Position numbers and translations under genes: made by a program. Below, piece after piece: positions 30,915 to 39,623 of a DNA stretch of 64,000 bases; position 1 is the stretch's first letter, and each line of letters starts with the position of its first letter. The stretch comes from Derxia gummosa DSM 723. GTDB taxonomy: Bacteria; Pseudomonadota; Gammaproteobacteria; Burkholderiales; Burkholderiaceae_E. The stretch lies in NCBI RefSeq assembly GCF_000482785.1, contig NZ_AXWS01000007.1:992001-1056000 (forward strand). The letters are read 5' to 3'. The notes below the pieces were generated by a model, which was not told the DNA's origin, did not search any database, and saw nothing but the letters and a program-made list of their open reading frames with translations.

Positions 30915-31961
30915 ATGAATACATTGATCGGCCTGCAATACCTGCGCGGGTTTGCGGCGTCGCTGGTCGCGGTCTACCACCTGATCCCGAAGCTCCTCGG
31001 CCCGCAGACGCCCGAACCGTTCTGGCTCGGCGTCATGGCGGGCGGCGTGGACGTGTTCTTCGTGATCAGCGGCTTCATCATCTGGCTGACCGCGTCGCGC
31101 GCCACCGTCTCGCCCGGCGAATGGTGGAAGTCGCGGCTGATCCGCATCGTGCCGATGTACTGGCTCGCCCCCACCGTCACGCTGGTGCTGATACTGGTGC
31201 GCGGCACGCCCGACGCGTATCCGTATCCGAGCGAGGTGATTCGCGCCTTCCTGTTCATTCCGGTGCGCAGCCATATCACCGGCGGATTCGAACCGTATTT
31301 CACTCCGGGCTGGTCGCTCAATTACGAGTTTCTTTTCTACGCGGTGGTGGCGCTCACGCTTTTCCTGCGCCGGCCGCTGGTGCGGCTCGCGGTGATTGCC
31401 GTGTTCTTCACCGCGCTGGTGGCCTGCCGCAAATTCATCAATCCCGAAGACGCAATCCAGTTCCGCCTGACCAGCCCGCTCTATTTCGAATTCCTGGCCG
31501 GCATCGCGATTTCGCTGGCCCTGCCGAAACTGCGCCAGTACCGCTTCATGCCGGTGCTCGGCGCGCTGGCCGTCGTGGCCTCGGTGGCCTTCTGCCTGTT
31601 CATCAGCCCCAGGCTCTACCCCAACAGCGCGCGCATCGTGTTCTTCGGCGTGCCGGCCATCCTGCTGACCGCCGGCGTGGTGATGCTCGAACCGCTGTGG
31701 AAGCGCTGGCCGGTCGCGGCGCTCAAGCTCATCGGCGATGCGTCCTACTCGATCTACCTGTCGCATTCGCTGTTCATCAATCTGGTGTTCGCGGCCCTGG
31801 GCAGCTTCGTGACCGCCCAGCCCGTGATCGGCAGCCTGGTGACGATGGTGGCCATCTATGCCGGCGGCATCGCCGTGTACCACCTGATCGAGAAGCCGCT
31901 GCTCAACGCGATGCGCTCGGCCACCGGCGTCGGGCGACTCCAGCAGAAGGCCTCGGCCTGA
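30915..31961 (+). CDS. Acyltransferase family 3 membrane protein (OafA/ExoZ type)
   Basis: This 348-residue polytopic membrane protein has about ten hydrophobic segments. Acyltransferase-3 proteins O-acetylate surface sugars such as O-antigen or exopolysaccharide. The family N-terminus is clear: IGLQYLRGFAASLVAVYHL contains the catalytic His, then GGVDVFFVISGFIIW and the RLIRIVPMYW arginine motif follow. The C-terminus contains ASYSIYLSHSLF. The ATG at 30915 has GGAGAG upstream; a TTG at 30888 is unlikely. It sits on the opposite strand between pyrB and pyrC', splitting a conserved operon. Its flanks are less GC-rich. It may decorate the O-antigen or EPS encoded nearby. Confidence 0.9.
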   Translation: MNTLIGLQYLRGFAASLVAVYHLIPKLLGPQTPEPFWLGVMAGGVDVFFVISGFIIWLTASRATVSPGEWWKSRLIRIVPMYWLAPTVTLVLILVRGTPDAYPYPSEVIRAFLFIPVRSHITGGFEPYFTPGWSLNYEFLFYAVVALTLFLRRPLVRLAVIAVFFTALVACRKFINPEDAIQFRLTSPLYFEFLAGIAISLALPKLRQYRFMPVLGALAVVASVAFCLFISPRLYPNSARIVFFGVPAILLTAGVVMLEPLWKRWPVAALKLIGDASYSIYLSHSLFINLVFAALGSFVTAQPVIGSLVTMVAIYAGGIAVYHLIEKPLLNAMRSATGVGRLQQKASA

Positions 31962-32036
31962 GGCCGGCCGGCGTGCCGCCCGCGTGGCGGCGCGTCCGGC
32001 CCGGACGGCGCCCGTCTTCACGCCGCGCCCCGGGCC

Positions 32037-32984
32037 TCAGTGGCTCGCGCAGATGCTCATCACGGCCATGCGCACCGCGATGCCGAACGTGACCTGCGAC
32101 AGGATCACGCTCTGCGCGCCATCGGCCACCGTGCTGTCGATCTCGACACCGCGGTTCATCGGGCCCGGGTGCATGACGATGGCGTCGGGCGCCGCAAGCG
32201 CGAGCCGCTCGGGCGTGAGGCCGTAGTTCTTGAAGTACTCCTGCGCCGACGGCAGCAGCGCGCCCTGCATGCGCTCGTTCTGCAGGCGCAGCATCATGAT
32301 CACGTCCACGCCCTTGAGCCCCTCGTCCATGTCGTGGAACACATGCACGCCGAGCTGCTCCAGGCCGTTGGGCAGCAGCGTGCGGGGGCCGATCACGCGC
32401 ACCTCGGGCACGCCGAGCGTGGTGAGGGCATGGATGTCGGAGCGCGCCACGCGCGAATGCAGCACGTCGCCTACCACGGCCACGCGCAGCTTCGTGAAGT
32501 CCTTCTTGAAGTGGCGGATCGTGTACATGTCGAGCAGGCCCTGGGTCGGGTGCGCATGGCGCCCGTCACCGGCATTGATGACGCTCACGTGCGGCGCGAC
32601 GTGCTGGGCGATCAGGTAGGGCGCGCCGCTCGACGCGTGGCGCACCACGAACATGTCGGCCTGCATCGCGCTCAGGTTGGCGATGGTGTCGAGCAGGCTC
32701 TCGCCCTTGCTCGTGCTGCTGGCGTTGATGTTGAGGTTGAGCACGTCGGCGCTCAGGCGCTTGGCGGCGATCTCGAAGGTCGTGCGGGTGCGCGTGCTGT
32801 TCTCGAAGAACAGGTTGAACACGCTCTTGCCGCGCAGCAGCGGAACCTTCTTCACATCGCGCTCGCCGACGCTGACGAAGCTGGCGGCGGTGTCGAGGAT
32901 GTTCTCGATGATCCGCTGGGGCAGGCCTTCGGTCGTGAGCAGGTGCTTGAGTTCGCCGCGTTCGTTGAGCTGGGGGTTGTACAT
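32037..32984 (-). CDS. pyrB: Aspartate carbamoyltransferase catalytic subunit
   Basis: PyrB condenses carbamoyl phosphate with aspartate, the committed step of pyrimidine synthesis. The 315-residue protein has the carbamoyl-phosphate site [13 protein letters not shown], the second-domain [10 protein letters not shown] and the C-terminal [11 protein letters not shown], all expected. The ATG at 32984 (MYNPQLN) is internal to a longer open frame and matches family starts. It follows pyrR with a 144-nt gap. The inactive PyrC' partner is separated from it by an opposite-strand acyltransferase gene. Confidence 0.96.
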   Translation of the reverse strand: MYNPQLNERGELKHLLTTEGLPQRIIENILDTAASFVSVGERDVKKVPLLRGKSVFNLFFENSTRTRTTFEIAAKRLSADVLNLNINASSTSKGESLLDTIANLSAMQADMFVVRHASSGAPYLIAQHVAPHVSVINAGDGRHAHPTQGLLDMYTIRHFKKDFTKLRVAVVGDVLHSRVARSDIHALTTLGVPEVRVIGPRTLLPNGLEQLGVHVFHDMDEGLKGVDVIMMLRLQNERMQGALLPSAQEYFKNYGLTPERLALAAPDAIVMHPGPMNRGVEIDSTVADGAQSVILSQVTFGIAVRMAVMSICASH

Positions 32985-33128
32985 GGCTGCGGTCTCGTGG
33001 GGCGGGCGCGCGGCGCGCGGTGCGCGCGCGGGGCCGGAGGGTGTCGGTCTTGTGGTTGTGGTCGGGCGGAGCCGGCCGGTGGGCATGAGCCCGGGCGGCG
33101 GGCGGTGGCCGCGCCGGCGACCCGGCGG

Positions 33129-33701
33129 TCAGGCGGCCGGCGCGGCTGGCAGGCCGGAAACCGCCGCCGCATCGAGCGTGGCGGCGAAACCGTCACCGGC
33201 GCGGCTCAGGCGCAGATGCGCGCCGGCCGGCAGCTCGATGACGGCGCCCGTCACCGAGGGCGCGACCGGCAGCTCGCGCGTGTCGGGCGTGCTGGCCGGC
33301 GCGTGGCGGTCGAACAGCACGGCCAGCTCGATGCGCTCGGGCCGGCCGAAATCGAAGATCGCGTTCATCGCGGCGCGGATCGTGCGGCCGGTATAGAGCA
33401 CGTCGTCCACCAGCACCACGACGCGGTCGTCGAGCGCGAACGGGATCGCGGTGGGCAGTACCTGCGGATGCAGCCCCACGCGCGAGAAGTCGTCGCGGTA
33501 GAAGCTGATGTCGAGAAAACCGAGGTCGGTCACGCCCAGGTCGCGCGCGAGGCGTTCGGCGAGCCAGGCACCGCCGCTGTGGATGCCGATGAAGGCGGGC
33601 GAGCTGGCGCCGAGGCGGGCAAGCCGCGCGGCCAGGCCATTGCGCAGCGCGCGGTAGGCGGCGTCGGCGTCGATGGCGGCACCGGATTCGGGAAGGCTCA
33701 T
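33129..33701 (-). CDS. pyrR: Bifunctional pyr operon regulator / uracil phosphoribosyltransferase
   Basis: This 190-residue PRTase-fold protein has the PRPP-binding motif VVLVDDVLYTGRTIRAA near residue 96. In Firmicutes PyrR binds pyr mRNA to cause attenuation. In Proteobacteria the regulatory role is less certain and it may serve mainly in uracil salvage. It precedes pyrB, which fits pyrimidine control. I do not see a convincing PyrR-binding anti-antiterminator in the 144-nt gap before pyrB. The ATG at 33701 overlaps the ruvX stop. Confidence 0.92.
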   Translation of the reverse strand: MSLPESGAAIDADAAYRALRNGLAARLARLGASSPAFIGIHSGGAWLAERLARDLGVTDLGFLDISFYRDDFSRVGLHPQVLPTAIPFALDDRVVVLVDDVLYTGRTIRAAMNAIFDFGRPERIELAVLFDRHAPASTPDTRELPVAPSVTGAVIELPAGAHLRLSRAGDGFAATLDAAAVSGLPAAPAA

Positions 33702-34198
33702 GGCGATGCGGCGGTGGGGGATTCGTCGAAATGCTGCTGGAGGATGATGGCCGCCGCGTGATGGTCGAGAACCGCACCATGCGCGCGTCCACCGGACGAC
33801 TTGCGGGCGGCGATTTTCCCATAGCCGCCGAAGCCGTCTGTCCGCCCGGAAGCCCGGTCGTCGCGGTGGCGGGCTTCGGCTTCGACAGAGCTGTAGGCCT
33901 CGTCCACCCAGGCCACCGGCTTGTTGAAGCGCCCGGTCAGCCGGTTGCCGAACTTGCGCGCGACGGGCGTGCCCTGGTTGTCGGCGCCGTCCTGCTGGCG
34001 CGGCAGGCCGACGACGAAGCGCGCCGCGCCCCATTCGGCCACCAGCGCCGCGACCCGCGCGAACACCTGGTCGTTGCTCTGCACTTCGATGACTTCGAGC
34101 GGCGTGGCCTGGCGCATGAGCGTGTTGCCGACCGCCACCCCGATGCGCCGCTTGCCCACGTCGAAACCGAGGACCACCTCGGCGGGCGCGTCAGGCAT
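33698..34198 (-). CDS. ruvX: Holliday junction resolvase-like nuclease RuvX (YqgF)
   Basis: This 166-residue RNase H-fold protein is known in E. coli for 16S rRNA 5' processing and proposed as a Holliday junction resolvase. The N-terminal VLGFDVGKRRIGVAVGN carries the first catalytic Asp. VVGLPRQQDG with WVDEAYSS, and the C-terminal LDHHAAAIILQ with an acidic pair, complete the site. There is a short Gly/Arg-rich insertion before the last motif, making it longer than the usual ~140 residues. It overlaps yqgE by 8 nt and pyrR by 4 nt. Confidence 0.93.
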   Translation of the reverse strand: MPDAPAEVVLGFDVGKRRIGVAVGNTLMRQATPLEVIEVQSNDQVFARVAALVAEWGAARFVVGLPRQQDGADNQGTPVARKFGNRLTGRFNKPVAWVDEAYSSVEAEARHRDDRASGRTDGFGGYGKIAARKSSGGRAHGAVLDHHAAAIILQQHFDESPTAASP

Positions 34199-34787
34199 GA
34201 CCGGGCGTGCTCATGAGCATCATCGGGTCGAAGCCGAGCTGCTTCATCGCGGTGGCGTAGCGCTGCTCGACCGGCGTGTCGAACAGCAGCCGTGCGACCA
34301 CCTCGGGCGTGGCTTCGAGCGTGAGCCAGCCGTTGGCGGCGATCTCGCTCTCGAGCTGGCCGGTGCTCCAGCCCGCGTAGCCGAGCGTGACCAGCACGCG
34401 CTGCGGGCCGGCGCCGTGGCTCATCTCCTCCAGCACGTCCTTGGAGGTGGTGAGCCGCAGCGAATCGTTGATGCTGACCGACGAGCTGTAGTCAGACTCG
34501 GCCACCGGCTCGTGCAGCACGAAGCCGCGCTCGGTCTGGACCGGGCCGCCGTAGAACACCGGCTTGTCGTCGGCGGTCTTGCGGTCGATCTGGAGTTCGA
34601 TCTTCTCGTACAGCGTGTCGAGCGTGAGATCGGTCGGGCGGTTGACCACGAGACCCATCGCGCCACGCTCGTTGTGCTCGCACAGGAAGACGAGCGACCC
34701 GGCAAAGTTCGGGTCGAGCATGTTCGGCATCGCGATCAAGAACTGGGCCGCGAGCGAGTAGGTCTGATCTGTCGTGGTTTCAGGCAT
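34191..34787 (-). CDS. yqgE: UPF0301 protein YqgE
   Basis: This 198-residue protein of the YqgE/AlgH family has no settled function. The conserved start LAAQFLIAMPNMLDPNFAGS, HNERGAMGLVVNRP, FYGGPVQTERGFVLH and GYAGWSTGQLESEI are all present. It lies upstream of and overlaps ruvX, the pairing seen across Proteobacteria. The ATG at 34787 was chosen inside a longer frame because the conserved region starts right after it. It is divergent from the photolyase gene. Confidence 0.94.
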   Translation of the reverse strand: MPETTTDQTYSLAAQFLIAMPNMLDPNFAGSLVFLCEHNERGAMGLVVNRPTDLTLDTLYEKIELQIDRKTADDKPVFYGGPVQTERGFVLHEPVAESDYSSSVSINDSLRLTTSKDVLEEMSHGAGPQRVLVTLGYAGWSTGQLESEIAANGWLTLEATPEVVARLLFDTPVEQRYATAMKQLGFDPMMLMSTPGHA

Positions 34788-34891
34788 GCGGCCGATTCTA
34801 AGTGTCGGCTCCGGCCCGGCCAACCCGAACGTCAATCGTTACGGCAAACCCCGGCGGGCGCCCGCGCACCGCCGGCAACCCTGGTTCATTC

Positions 34892-36628
34892 ATGGCAGAT
34901 ACCCATTCCACCGCCCTCGTCTGGCTGCGCCGCGACCTGCGCGATCACGACCACGCCGCCCTCGCCGCCGCGCTGCGCCAGGCGCAAGCGGTGCATGTCG
35001 CCTTCGTGTTCGACACCGACATCCTCGCGCCGCTGCTCGACGGCGCCCGCAATGCCTTCGCTTCGACCCGCGACCGGCGCGTGGAGTTCATCCGCGAAAG
35101 CCTCGCCGACCTGGACGCGGCGCTGCGCCGGCGCGGCGGCGGACTGATCGTGCGCCACGCGCGCGCGGTGGACGAGATCCCGCGCCTCGCCGCCGCGCTC
35201 GGCGCCGAGGTCGTCTACGCCAACCGCGACTACGAGCCCGCCGCCGTCGCGCGTGACGACGCGGTCGGCCATGCGCTCAAGGCGGCCGGGCGACGGCTCG
35301 GCATCCTGCGCGATCAGGTCGTGTTCGACCGCGACGACCTCATGACGGGCAGCGGCCGCTTCTATTCGGTGTTCACGCCTTACAGCAAGGCCTGGCGCCG
35401 CAACCTGACGGCCGAGCGCGTGGCCGAACGCCGCTGCGACGGCCCCGGCCGATTCGCGCCGCCGCCCGCACGCCCGGCACCCGACGGCAGCGCCGATCCG
35501 CGTCCGCTCGACGCGCCCATTCCCGCGCTGGCCGACCTCGGCTTCGCGCCGGCGGGCCTCGACATCGGTGGCCTCGCGCCCGGCATGACCGGTGCGGCCC
35601 GGGTGCTTGACGCCTTCCTGCCGCGCATCGGACGCTACGACCGCACGCGCGACATCCCGCATCTCGACGCGACCAGCCGACTCAGCGCGCATCTGCGCTT
35701 CGGCACGGTGAGCCTGCGCGGCCTCGTGCGCGCGGCGCTCGCCCACGGCGCGAACGGCGGCGAGCCGCGCGCGGCCGACGGCGGCAACAGCGATCGCGCC
35801 GGCCGGCGCGACAACAGCCCGGCGAGCCTCGCCGCCGCTTCAGGCGGCGCAGCCACCGACCCGGCAGACGATGCCGGAAACGACGCCAGCCCCGATGACG
35901 ACGCCGCCCAGCCCGCCCTCGACCTCGGCGACACCGGCATCGCCACCGCCGGCCGCGCCACCGCGCCCGCCGACCCCGAGGCGCGCAACGGCGCCGACGT
36001 CTGGCTCAACGAGCTGATCTGGCGCGAGTTCTACTTCCAGATCCTCCACCACGCGCCGCGCATCGCCGACGGCGCCGCCTTCAAGCCCGAGTACGACCGC
36101 ATCCGCTGGGCCGAGGGCGCCGAGGCCGACGCGCATTTCGCCGCCTGGTGCGAAGGCCGCACCGGCTACCCGATCGTCGACGCCGCGATGGCCCAGTTCA
36201 ACGCCAGCGGCTTCATGCACAACCGGCTGCGCATGGTCGTGGCGAGCTTTCTGGTGAAGGACCTCGGCATCGACTGGCGACGCGGCGAGGCGTACTTCGC
36301 GGCGCGGCTCAACGATTTCGACTTCGCCGCCAACAACGGCGGCTGGCAGTGGTGCGCGAGCAGCGGCTGCGACGCCCAGCCCTGGTTCCGCATCTTCAAT
36401 CCGAGCAGCCAGTCGCTGAAGTTCGACCCCGAGGCCCGCTTCCTGCGCCACTGGCTGCCGGCGCTGGGCAAGGTGCCGGCCGACGCGATCCACGATCCGC
36501 TCAGGCTCGCCACCGCCGCGCGCCGCGCCGGCATCCGGCTCGGCCGCGACTACCCCGCGCCGATCGTCGAGCACGACGCGGCGCGCAAGCTCACGCTCGA
36601 ACGCTATGCGGTGGTGAAGAAGGAGTGA
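34892..36628 (+). CDS. phrB: Deoxyribodipyrimidine photolyase with large internal insertion
   Basis: The photolyase splits UV-induced cyclobutane pyrimidine dimers using blue light and FADH. The N-terminal antenna domain starts LVWLRRDLRDHDHAAL. The FAD-binding part includes RDIPHLDATSRLSAHLRFG, WLNELIWREFY, MHNRLRM and NNGGWQWCASSGCDAQPWFRIF, split here by position. The product has 578 residues, about 100 more than usual. The excess is a low-complexity Ala/Asp/Gly stretch at about residues 284-369 between two FAD-domain helices, in frame and without stops. The ATG at 34892 gives the family N-terminus. Confidence 0.94.
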   Translation: MADTHSTALVWLRRDLRDHDHAALAAALRQAQAVHVAFVFDTDILAPLLDGARNAFASTRDRRVEFIRESLADLDAALRRRGGGLIVRHARAVDEIPRLAAALGAEVVYANRDYEPAAVARDDAVGHALKAAGRRLGILRDQVVFDRDDLMTGSGRFYSVFTPYSKAWRRNLTAERVAERRCDGPGRFAPPPARPAPDGSADPRPLDAPIPALADLGFAPAGLDIGGLAPGMTGAARVLDAFLPRIGRYDRTRDIPHLDATSRLSAHLRFGTVSLRGLVRAALAHGANGGEPRAADGGNSDRAGRRDNSPASLAAASGGAATDPADDAGNDASPDDDAAQPALDLGDTGIATAGRATAPADPEARNGADVWLNELIWREFYFQILHHAPRIADGAAFKPEYDRIRWAEGAEADAHFAAWCEGRTGYPIVDAAMAQFNASGFMHNRLRMVVASFLVKDLGIDWRRGEAYFAARLNDFDFAANNGGWQWCASSGCDAQPWFRIFNPSSQSLKFDPEARFLRHWLPALGKVPADAIHDPLRLATAARRAGIRLGRDYPAPIVEHDAARKLTLERYAVVKKE

Positions 36629-36695
36629 GCGACAGGGAGCGGACGAGGCACCCCAGGGCGCGCCCGAAAGCCGGCCTCGGCCCCCCGGCGCGCTG

Positions 36696-37499
36696 TCAGC
36701 CCTCGCCCGGCGCGGGTGTGACCAGCGGCGCGAGCGGCGCGCGCGAACCGAGCATCGCGGCCGTCGCCAGCGGCCTCAGCCGCAGCGGCAGCGCCAGCAG
36801 CCGCGCCGGGTACTGGTCGACCGCCGCGTCATAGCTTTCGACCGCCGCGTTGAAGGCATGGCGCGCCACGTCGAGCTGCGTGCAGACCGCATCCAGCTCG
36901 TCGAATAGCGCCGGCGGGGGAAACAAGGGGATGCCCGGCGCCGGCGGTGGCGCCTCGGTGCCCTGCTCGGCGGTCTGGGCCATGCCAGCCGGCGTGGCGA
37001 GAAAGGGATGCGTCGGCGCGGGCGATTCGTCGGGCGTGCCGGGCGCCGGATCCGCTAGCGCGGCCGCGCCGGAAGCCGGATCGTCCGCCGCGCGCGCGCC
37101 CGCCGTCGTCACAGCCGCCGCCATCGTCGCCGACGGCTGCCACGCCAGCGCTGGCTCGACCAGCCGCGCAAGCGCCGCGTCAAGCGCCGCCTCGGCGCGG
37201 GCCAGCTGGTCGAGCGCATCGGCGACGCCGGGCCGGATCGCCGCGCCCTGACGCGCGGCGGCGGCCGAATTGCGCGCCGCCGCCAGCGCCGCGACCTGCT
37301 CCGCCGATTCCGGCAGCGCCACGGCCGCCGCCTCGACGAAGCGCAGCAGCAGCTCGTGGCGCGTCTTCAGGCGCTCGTCCACGCGCAGCCAGGCGGCGCG
37401 CGCGGCCTGCCGCAAATCGAGCATGCGCCGGCGCGCGCCGACCGCCCAGAACCCGGGCAGCAGCAGCGCGGCGGCGGTCAGCAGGGCGTCGGGAGACAT
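36696..37499 (-). CDS. LemA-like membrane-anchored coiled protein
   Basis: This 267-residue protein has an N-terminal hydrophobic segment (LLTAAALLLPGFWAVG), a long helix RAAWLRVDERLKTRHELLLRFV, and a C-terminal helix RHAFNAAVESYDAAVDQYPARLLA. The N- and C-terminal helices match the LemA family layout. In between lies an unusual Ala/Pro-rich stretch (about residues 120-190). LemA proteins have no firm function; they are short-helix bundle envelope proteins. It is 65 nt downstream of dolP, so it may belong to that transcript. The LemA call rests on helix patterns by eye. Confidence 0.65.
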   Translation of the reverse strand: MSPDALLTAAALLLPGFWAVGARRRMLDLRQAARAAWLRVDERLKTRHELLLRFVEAAAVALPESAEQVAALAAARNSAAAARQGAAIRPGVADALDQLARAEAALDAALARLVEPALAWQPSATMAAAVTTAGARAADDPASGAAALADPAPGTPDESPAPTHPFLATPAGMAQTAEQGTEAPPPAPGIPLFPPPALFDELDAVCTQLDVARHAFNAAVESYDAAVDQYPARLLALPLRLRPLATAAMLGSRAPLAPLVTPAPGEG

Positions 37500-37564
37500 G
37501 GCTCGGAAGGCATCGGAAGGGCGACGGCAGGCCGCGCCGCCCGGGCGGAAGACGTCGTGCCGGC

Positions 37565-38236
37565 TCAGTTGCGCGGCGTCGGTCCCGGCACCGGATCGGC
37601 CGGCCTGGTGGCGTTGAGATTGGCGAGATCGCTCTCGCTCACGATCTCGAAGGCCTTGACCACGCGCATCACGCTCGACACGCCGGCCGCCACCTGCGCG
37701 GCGCGATCGGCCTCGCGCGCGGTGACGATGCCCATGAGGTAGACCGTGCCGCGCTCGGTCACGACCTTGATCGAGTTGGCGAACACGTCCTTCGCGTCGA
37801 CGAAGCTGAGCTTGACCTTCTGCGTGATGAGGGTGTCGCTCGCGGTGGTGCCGAGGCTCGGCGTGCTGGTGGTGATCTCGGTCTCGTCGATCACGTCGCG
37901 CACGTTGTCGATGCCGCGCACGATGCGCACGACTTCGTCCTTGGCCGCGTCGTTGCCGACCTGGCCGTACACGAGGGCGCGGCGGTTGTAGCTGACGACG
38001 CTCACGCTCACGTTGTCGCCGTAGCGCTTGCGCAGGCGGTTGGCGGCGGCGAGTTCGATGGCCTGGTCATCCACCTGCGATCCGGTCGAGCGCCGGTCGG
38101 TCGCCGACATCGCGGCGCCGCCCATGCCGGCGGCCACGACCGCGAAGCAGCCGGTGAGCGCGGGCGCGGCCGTGAGCGCGGCGAGGACGAGGGCGGCAGT
38201 CCGCGCGGGACGCGCGAGGCTGGACGGAAGGCGCAT
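37565..38236 (-). CDS. dolP: BON-domain outer-membrane lipoprotein DolP (YraP)
   Basis: This 223-residue lipoprotein has a signal ending in the lipobox LTGC (Cys near residue 30). Two BON domains follow (about 55-120 and 130-205), each with the VSVVSYNRRALVYGQV- or GTVYLMGIVTAREAD-type beta segments. E. coli DolP binds anionic phospholipid at division sites and supports outer-membrane integrity. The order gmhA/diaA-dolP is conserved with E. coli yraO-yraP. The start at 38236 lies 2 nt after the gmhA stop, so the two are translated together. An Asn/Pro-rich tail ends the protein. Confidence 0.92.
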   Translation of the reverse strand: MRLPSSLARPARTAALVLAALTAAPALTGCFAVVAAGMGGAAMSATDRRSTGSQVDDQAIELAAANRLRKRYGDNVSVSVVSYNRRALVYGQVGNDAAKDEVVRIVRGIDNVRDVIDETEITTSTPSLGTTASDTLITQKVKLSFVDAKDVFANSIKVVTERGTVYLMGIVTAREADRAAQVAAGVSSVMRVVKAFEIVSESDLANLNATRPADPVPGPTPRN

Positions 38237-38238
38237 GG

Positions 38239-38826
38239 TCAGTCTCCGAGCAGGGAGTAGTCGATGCCGTCGCACAGGCAGTGGATGACGAGCAGATGGG
38301 TTTCCTGGATGCGCGCGGTGCGGTCGGCGGGCACGCAAAGGTGCACATCGTCGTCACCGAGCATGGCGCCGATCTTTCCGCCGCCCTTGCCGGTGAGGGC
38401 GATGACGGTCATGTCGCGCTCGCGGGCCGCTTCGATGGCGGTGATCACGTTGGCCGAGTTGCCCGAGGTGGAGATGGCGATGAGCACGTCGCCGGCGCGG
38501 CCGAGGGCACGCACCTGCTTGGCGAAGATCTGGTCGTAGGAATAGTCGTTGCCGACCGCCGTGAGGATGGAGGTGTCGGTCGCAAGCGAGATCGCGGGCA
38601 GCTCGGGGCGCTCGCGCTCGAAGCGGCCGACCAGCTCGGCGGCGAAATGCTGGGCGTCGGCGGCCGAACCGCCGTTGCCGCAGGCGAGCACCTTGTGGTC
38701 GTTGGCGAGGGCTTCGGACAGCAGGTCGATCGCCATGGCGATCGGTTCGGTGAGGCTTTCGAGCGCGGCCTGCTTGGTCGCGATGCTGTCGGCGAAGTGC
38801 TGCTGGATGCGGTGAACGAGGGACAT
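38239..38826 (-). CDS. gmhA: SIS-domain phosphoheptose isomerase (GmhA/DiaA family)
   Basis: This 195-residue SIS-domain protein has [23 protein letters not shown] near residue 48, split as [11 protein letters not shown] and [19 protein letters not shown] is the phosphate loop, and [15 protein letters not shown] closes the protein. GmhA isomerises sedoheptulose-7-P to heptose-7-P, the first step to ADP-heptose; rfaE1 and rfaE2 are also in this window. Gene position beside yraN and dolP is that of E. coli diaA, a DnaA-binding paralogue. Betaproteobacteria often have one protein at this place, so either or both roles are possible. Confidence 0.85.
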   Translation of the reverse strand: MSLVHRIQQHFADSIATKQAALESLTEPIAMAIDLLSEALANDHKVLACGNGGSAADAQHFAAELVGRFERERPELPAISLATDTSILTAVGNDYSYDQIFAKQVRALGRAGDVLIAISTSGNSANVITAIEAARERDMTVIALTGKGGGKIGAMLGDDDVHLCVPADRTARIQETHLLVIHCLCDGIDYSLLGD

Positions 38827-39032
38827 GGCGGCGGATTATAGGTAAGGGGTCGTGGCGGGCCGGGCGGGCGCGGATCGGCGGCGATTGTGCTTTGCGGCGC
38901 GAAGCGGCGGTCGGCGGGCTTGCCCGAGGGGCGCGCCGAGCATGTCGGGACAGGGTGGCGCGAGGCGTGCCGCCGACACGCCTTCACTGCGGCCGATCGC
39001 CGGGCAAGCGCCCCGAAGTCGCCGGCGCGACG

Positions 39033-39623
39033 TCAGCCGGCCAGCACGTCGCGCAGCCAGTCGAGCCGGCCAGCGTCGAAGGCAACCACGTCGAAGCGGC
39101 AGGGCGGCGACGCGCCGGGCGCCCGCGCCGCGAGCCAGGCCTGTGCCGAGACCCACCAGCGCCGGCGCTTGGCGACAGTGATCGAGGCCGCTGCGCCGCC
39201 AAAGACCGCGCTCGCGCGCGCCCTCACCTCCACGAACACGACGGTCGCCCCGTCGCGCATGACGAGGTCGATCTCGCCGGCCTGCTTGTGGAAATGGGCG
39301 CGCCAGTTGGCGTCGAGGCAGACGAGACCGGCCGCTTCGAGATGGGCGCGGGCGCGCACCTCGAAGGCGTCGCCGATGGCGCGGCGATCGGCGGGCGCAA
39401 CGGCACCCGGGGCCGGAACACGCGCGCCGCGCTGTCCGGACGACAGGCCGGACGCCGCCGGCCGGCGCGACGGGCCGCCTTCCGCGCTGGCCGAGGCACG
39501 GGATGACATCGCGGGCGGCACACGCGCCGCCGGCTCGGCGATGCCCGCCGCGCGGCAGGCAAGCCGGTGCGCGCGGTCGAGCAGGGCGCGGGCCGCGCCG
39601 GGCGAGGCATCGGCCGGGTTCAC
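39033..39623 (-). CDS. yraN: UPF0102 protein YraN, endonuclease-like fold
   Basis: The C-terminal ~120 residues are a YraN domain with the PD-(D/E)XK-like core: GDAFEVRARAHLEAAGL, DANWRAHFHKQAGEIDLVMRD, then VVFVEVRAR. The acidic E/D and E-V-R positions match the nuclease fold. The family function is unproven. I take the GTG at 39623 because it overlaps the lpoA stop (GTGA), giving 196 residues with a 75-residue Ala/Pro-rich leader. An ATG at 39509 would give 158 residues and is closer to family length. A 206-nt gap separates it from gmhA. Confidence 0.82.
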   Translation of the reverse strand: MNPADASPGAARALLDRAHRLACRAAGIAEPAARVPPAMSSRASASAEGGPSRRPAASGLSSGQRGARVPAPGAVAPADRRAIGDAFEVRARAHLEAAGLVCLDANWRAHFHKQAGEIDLVMRDGATVVFVEVRARASAVFGGAAASITVAKRRRWWVSAQAWLAARAPGASPPCRFDVVAFDAGRLDWLRDVLAG

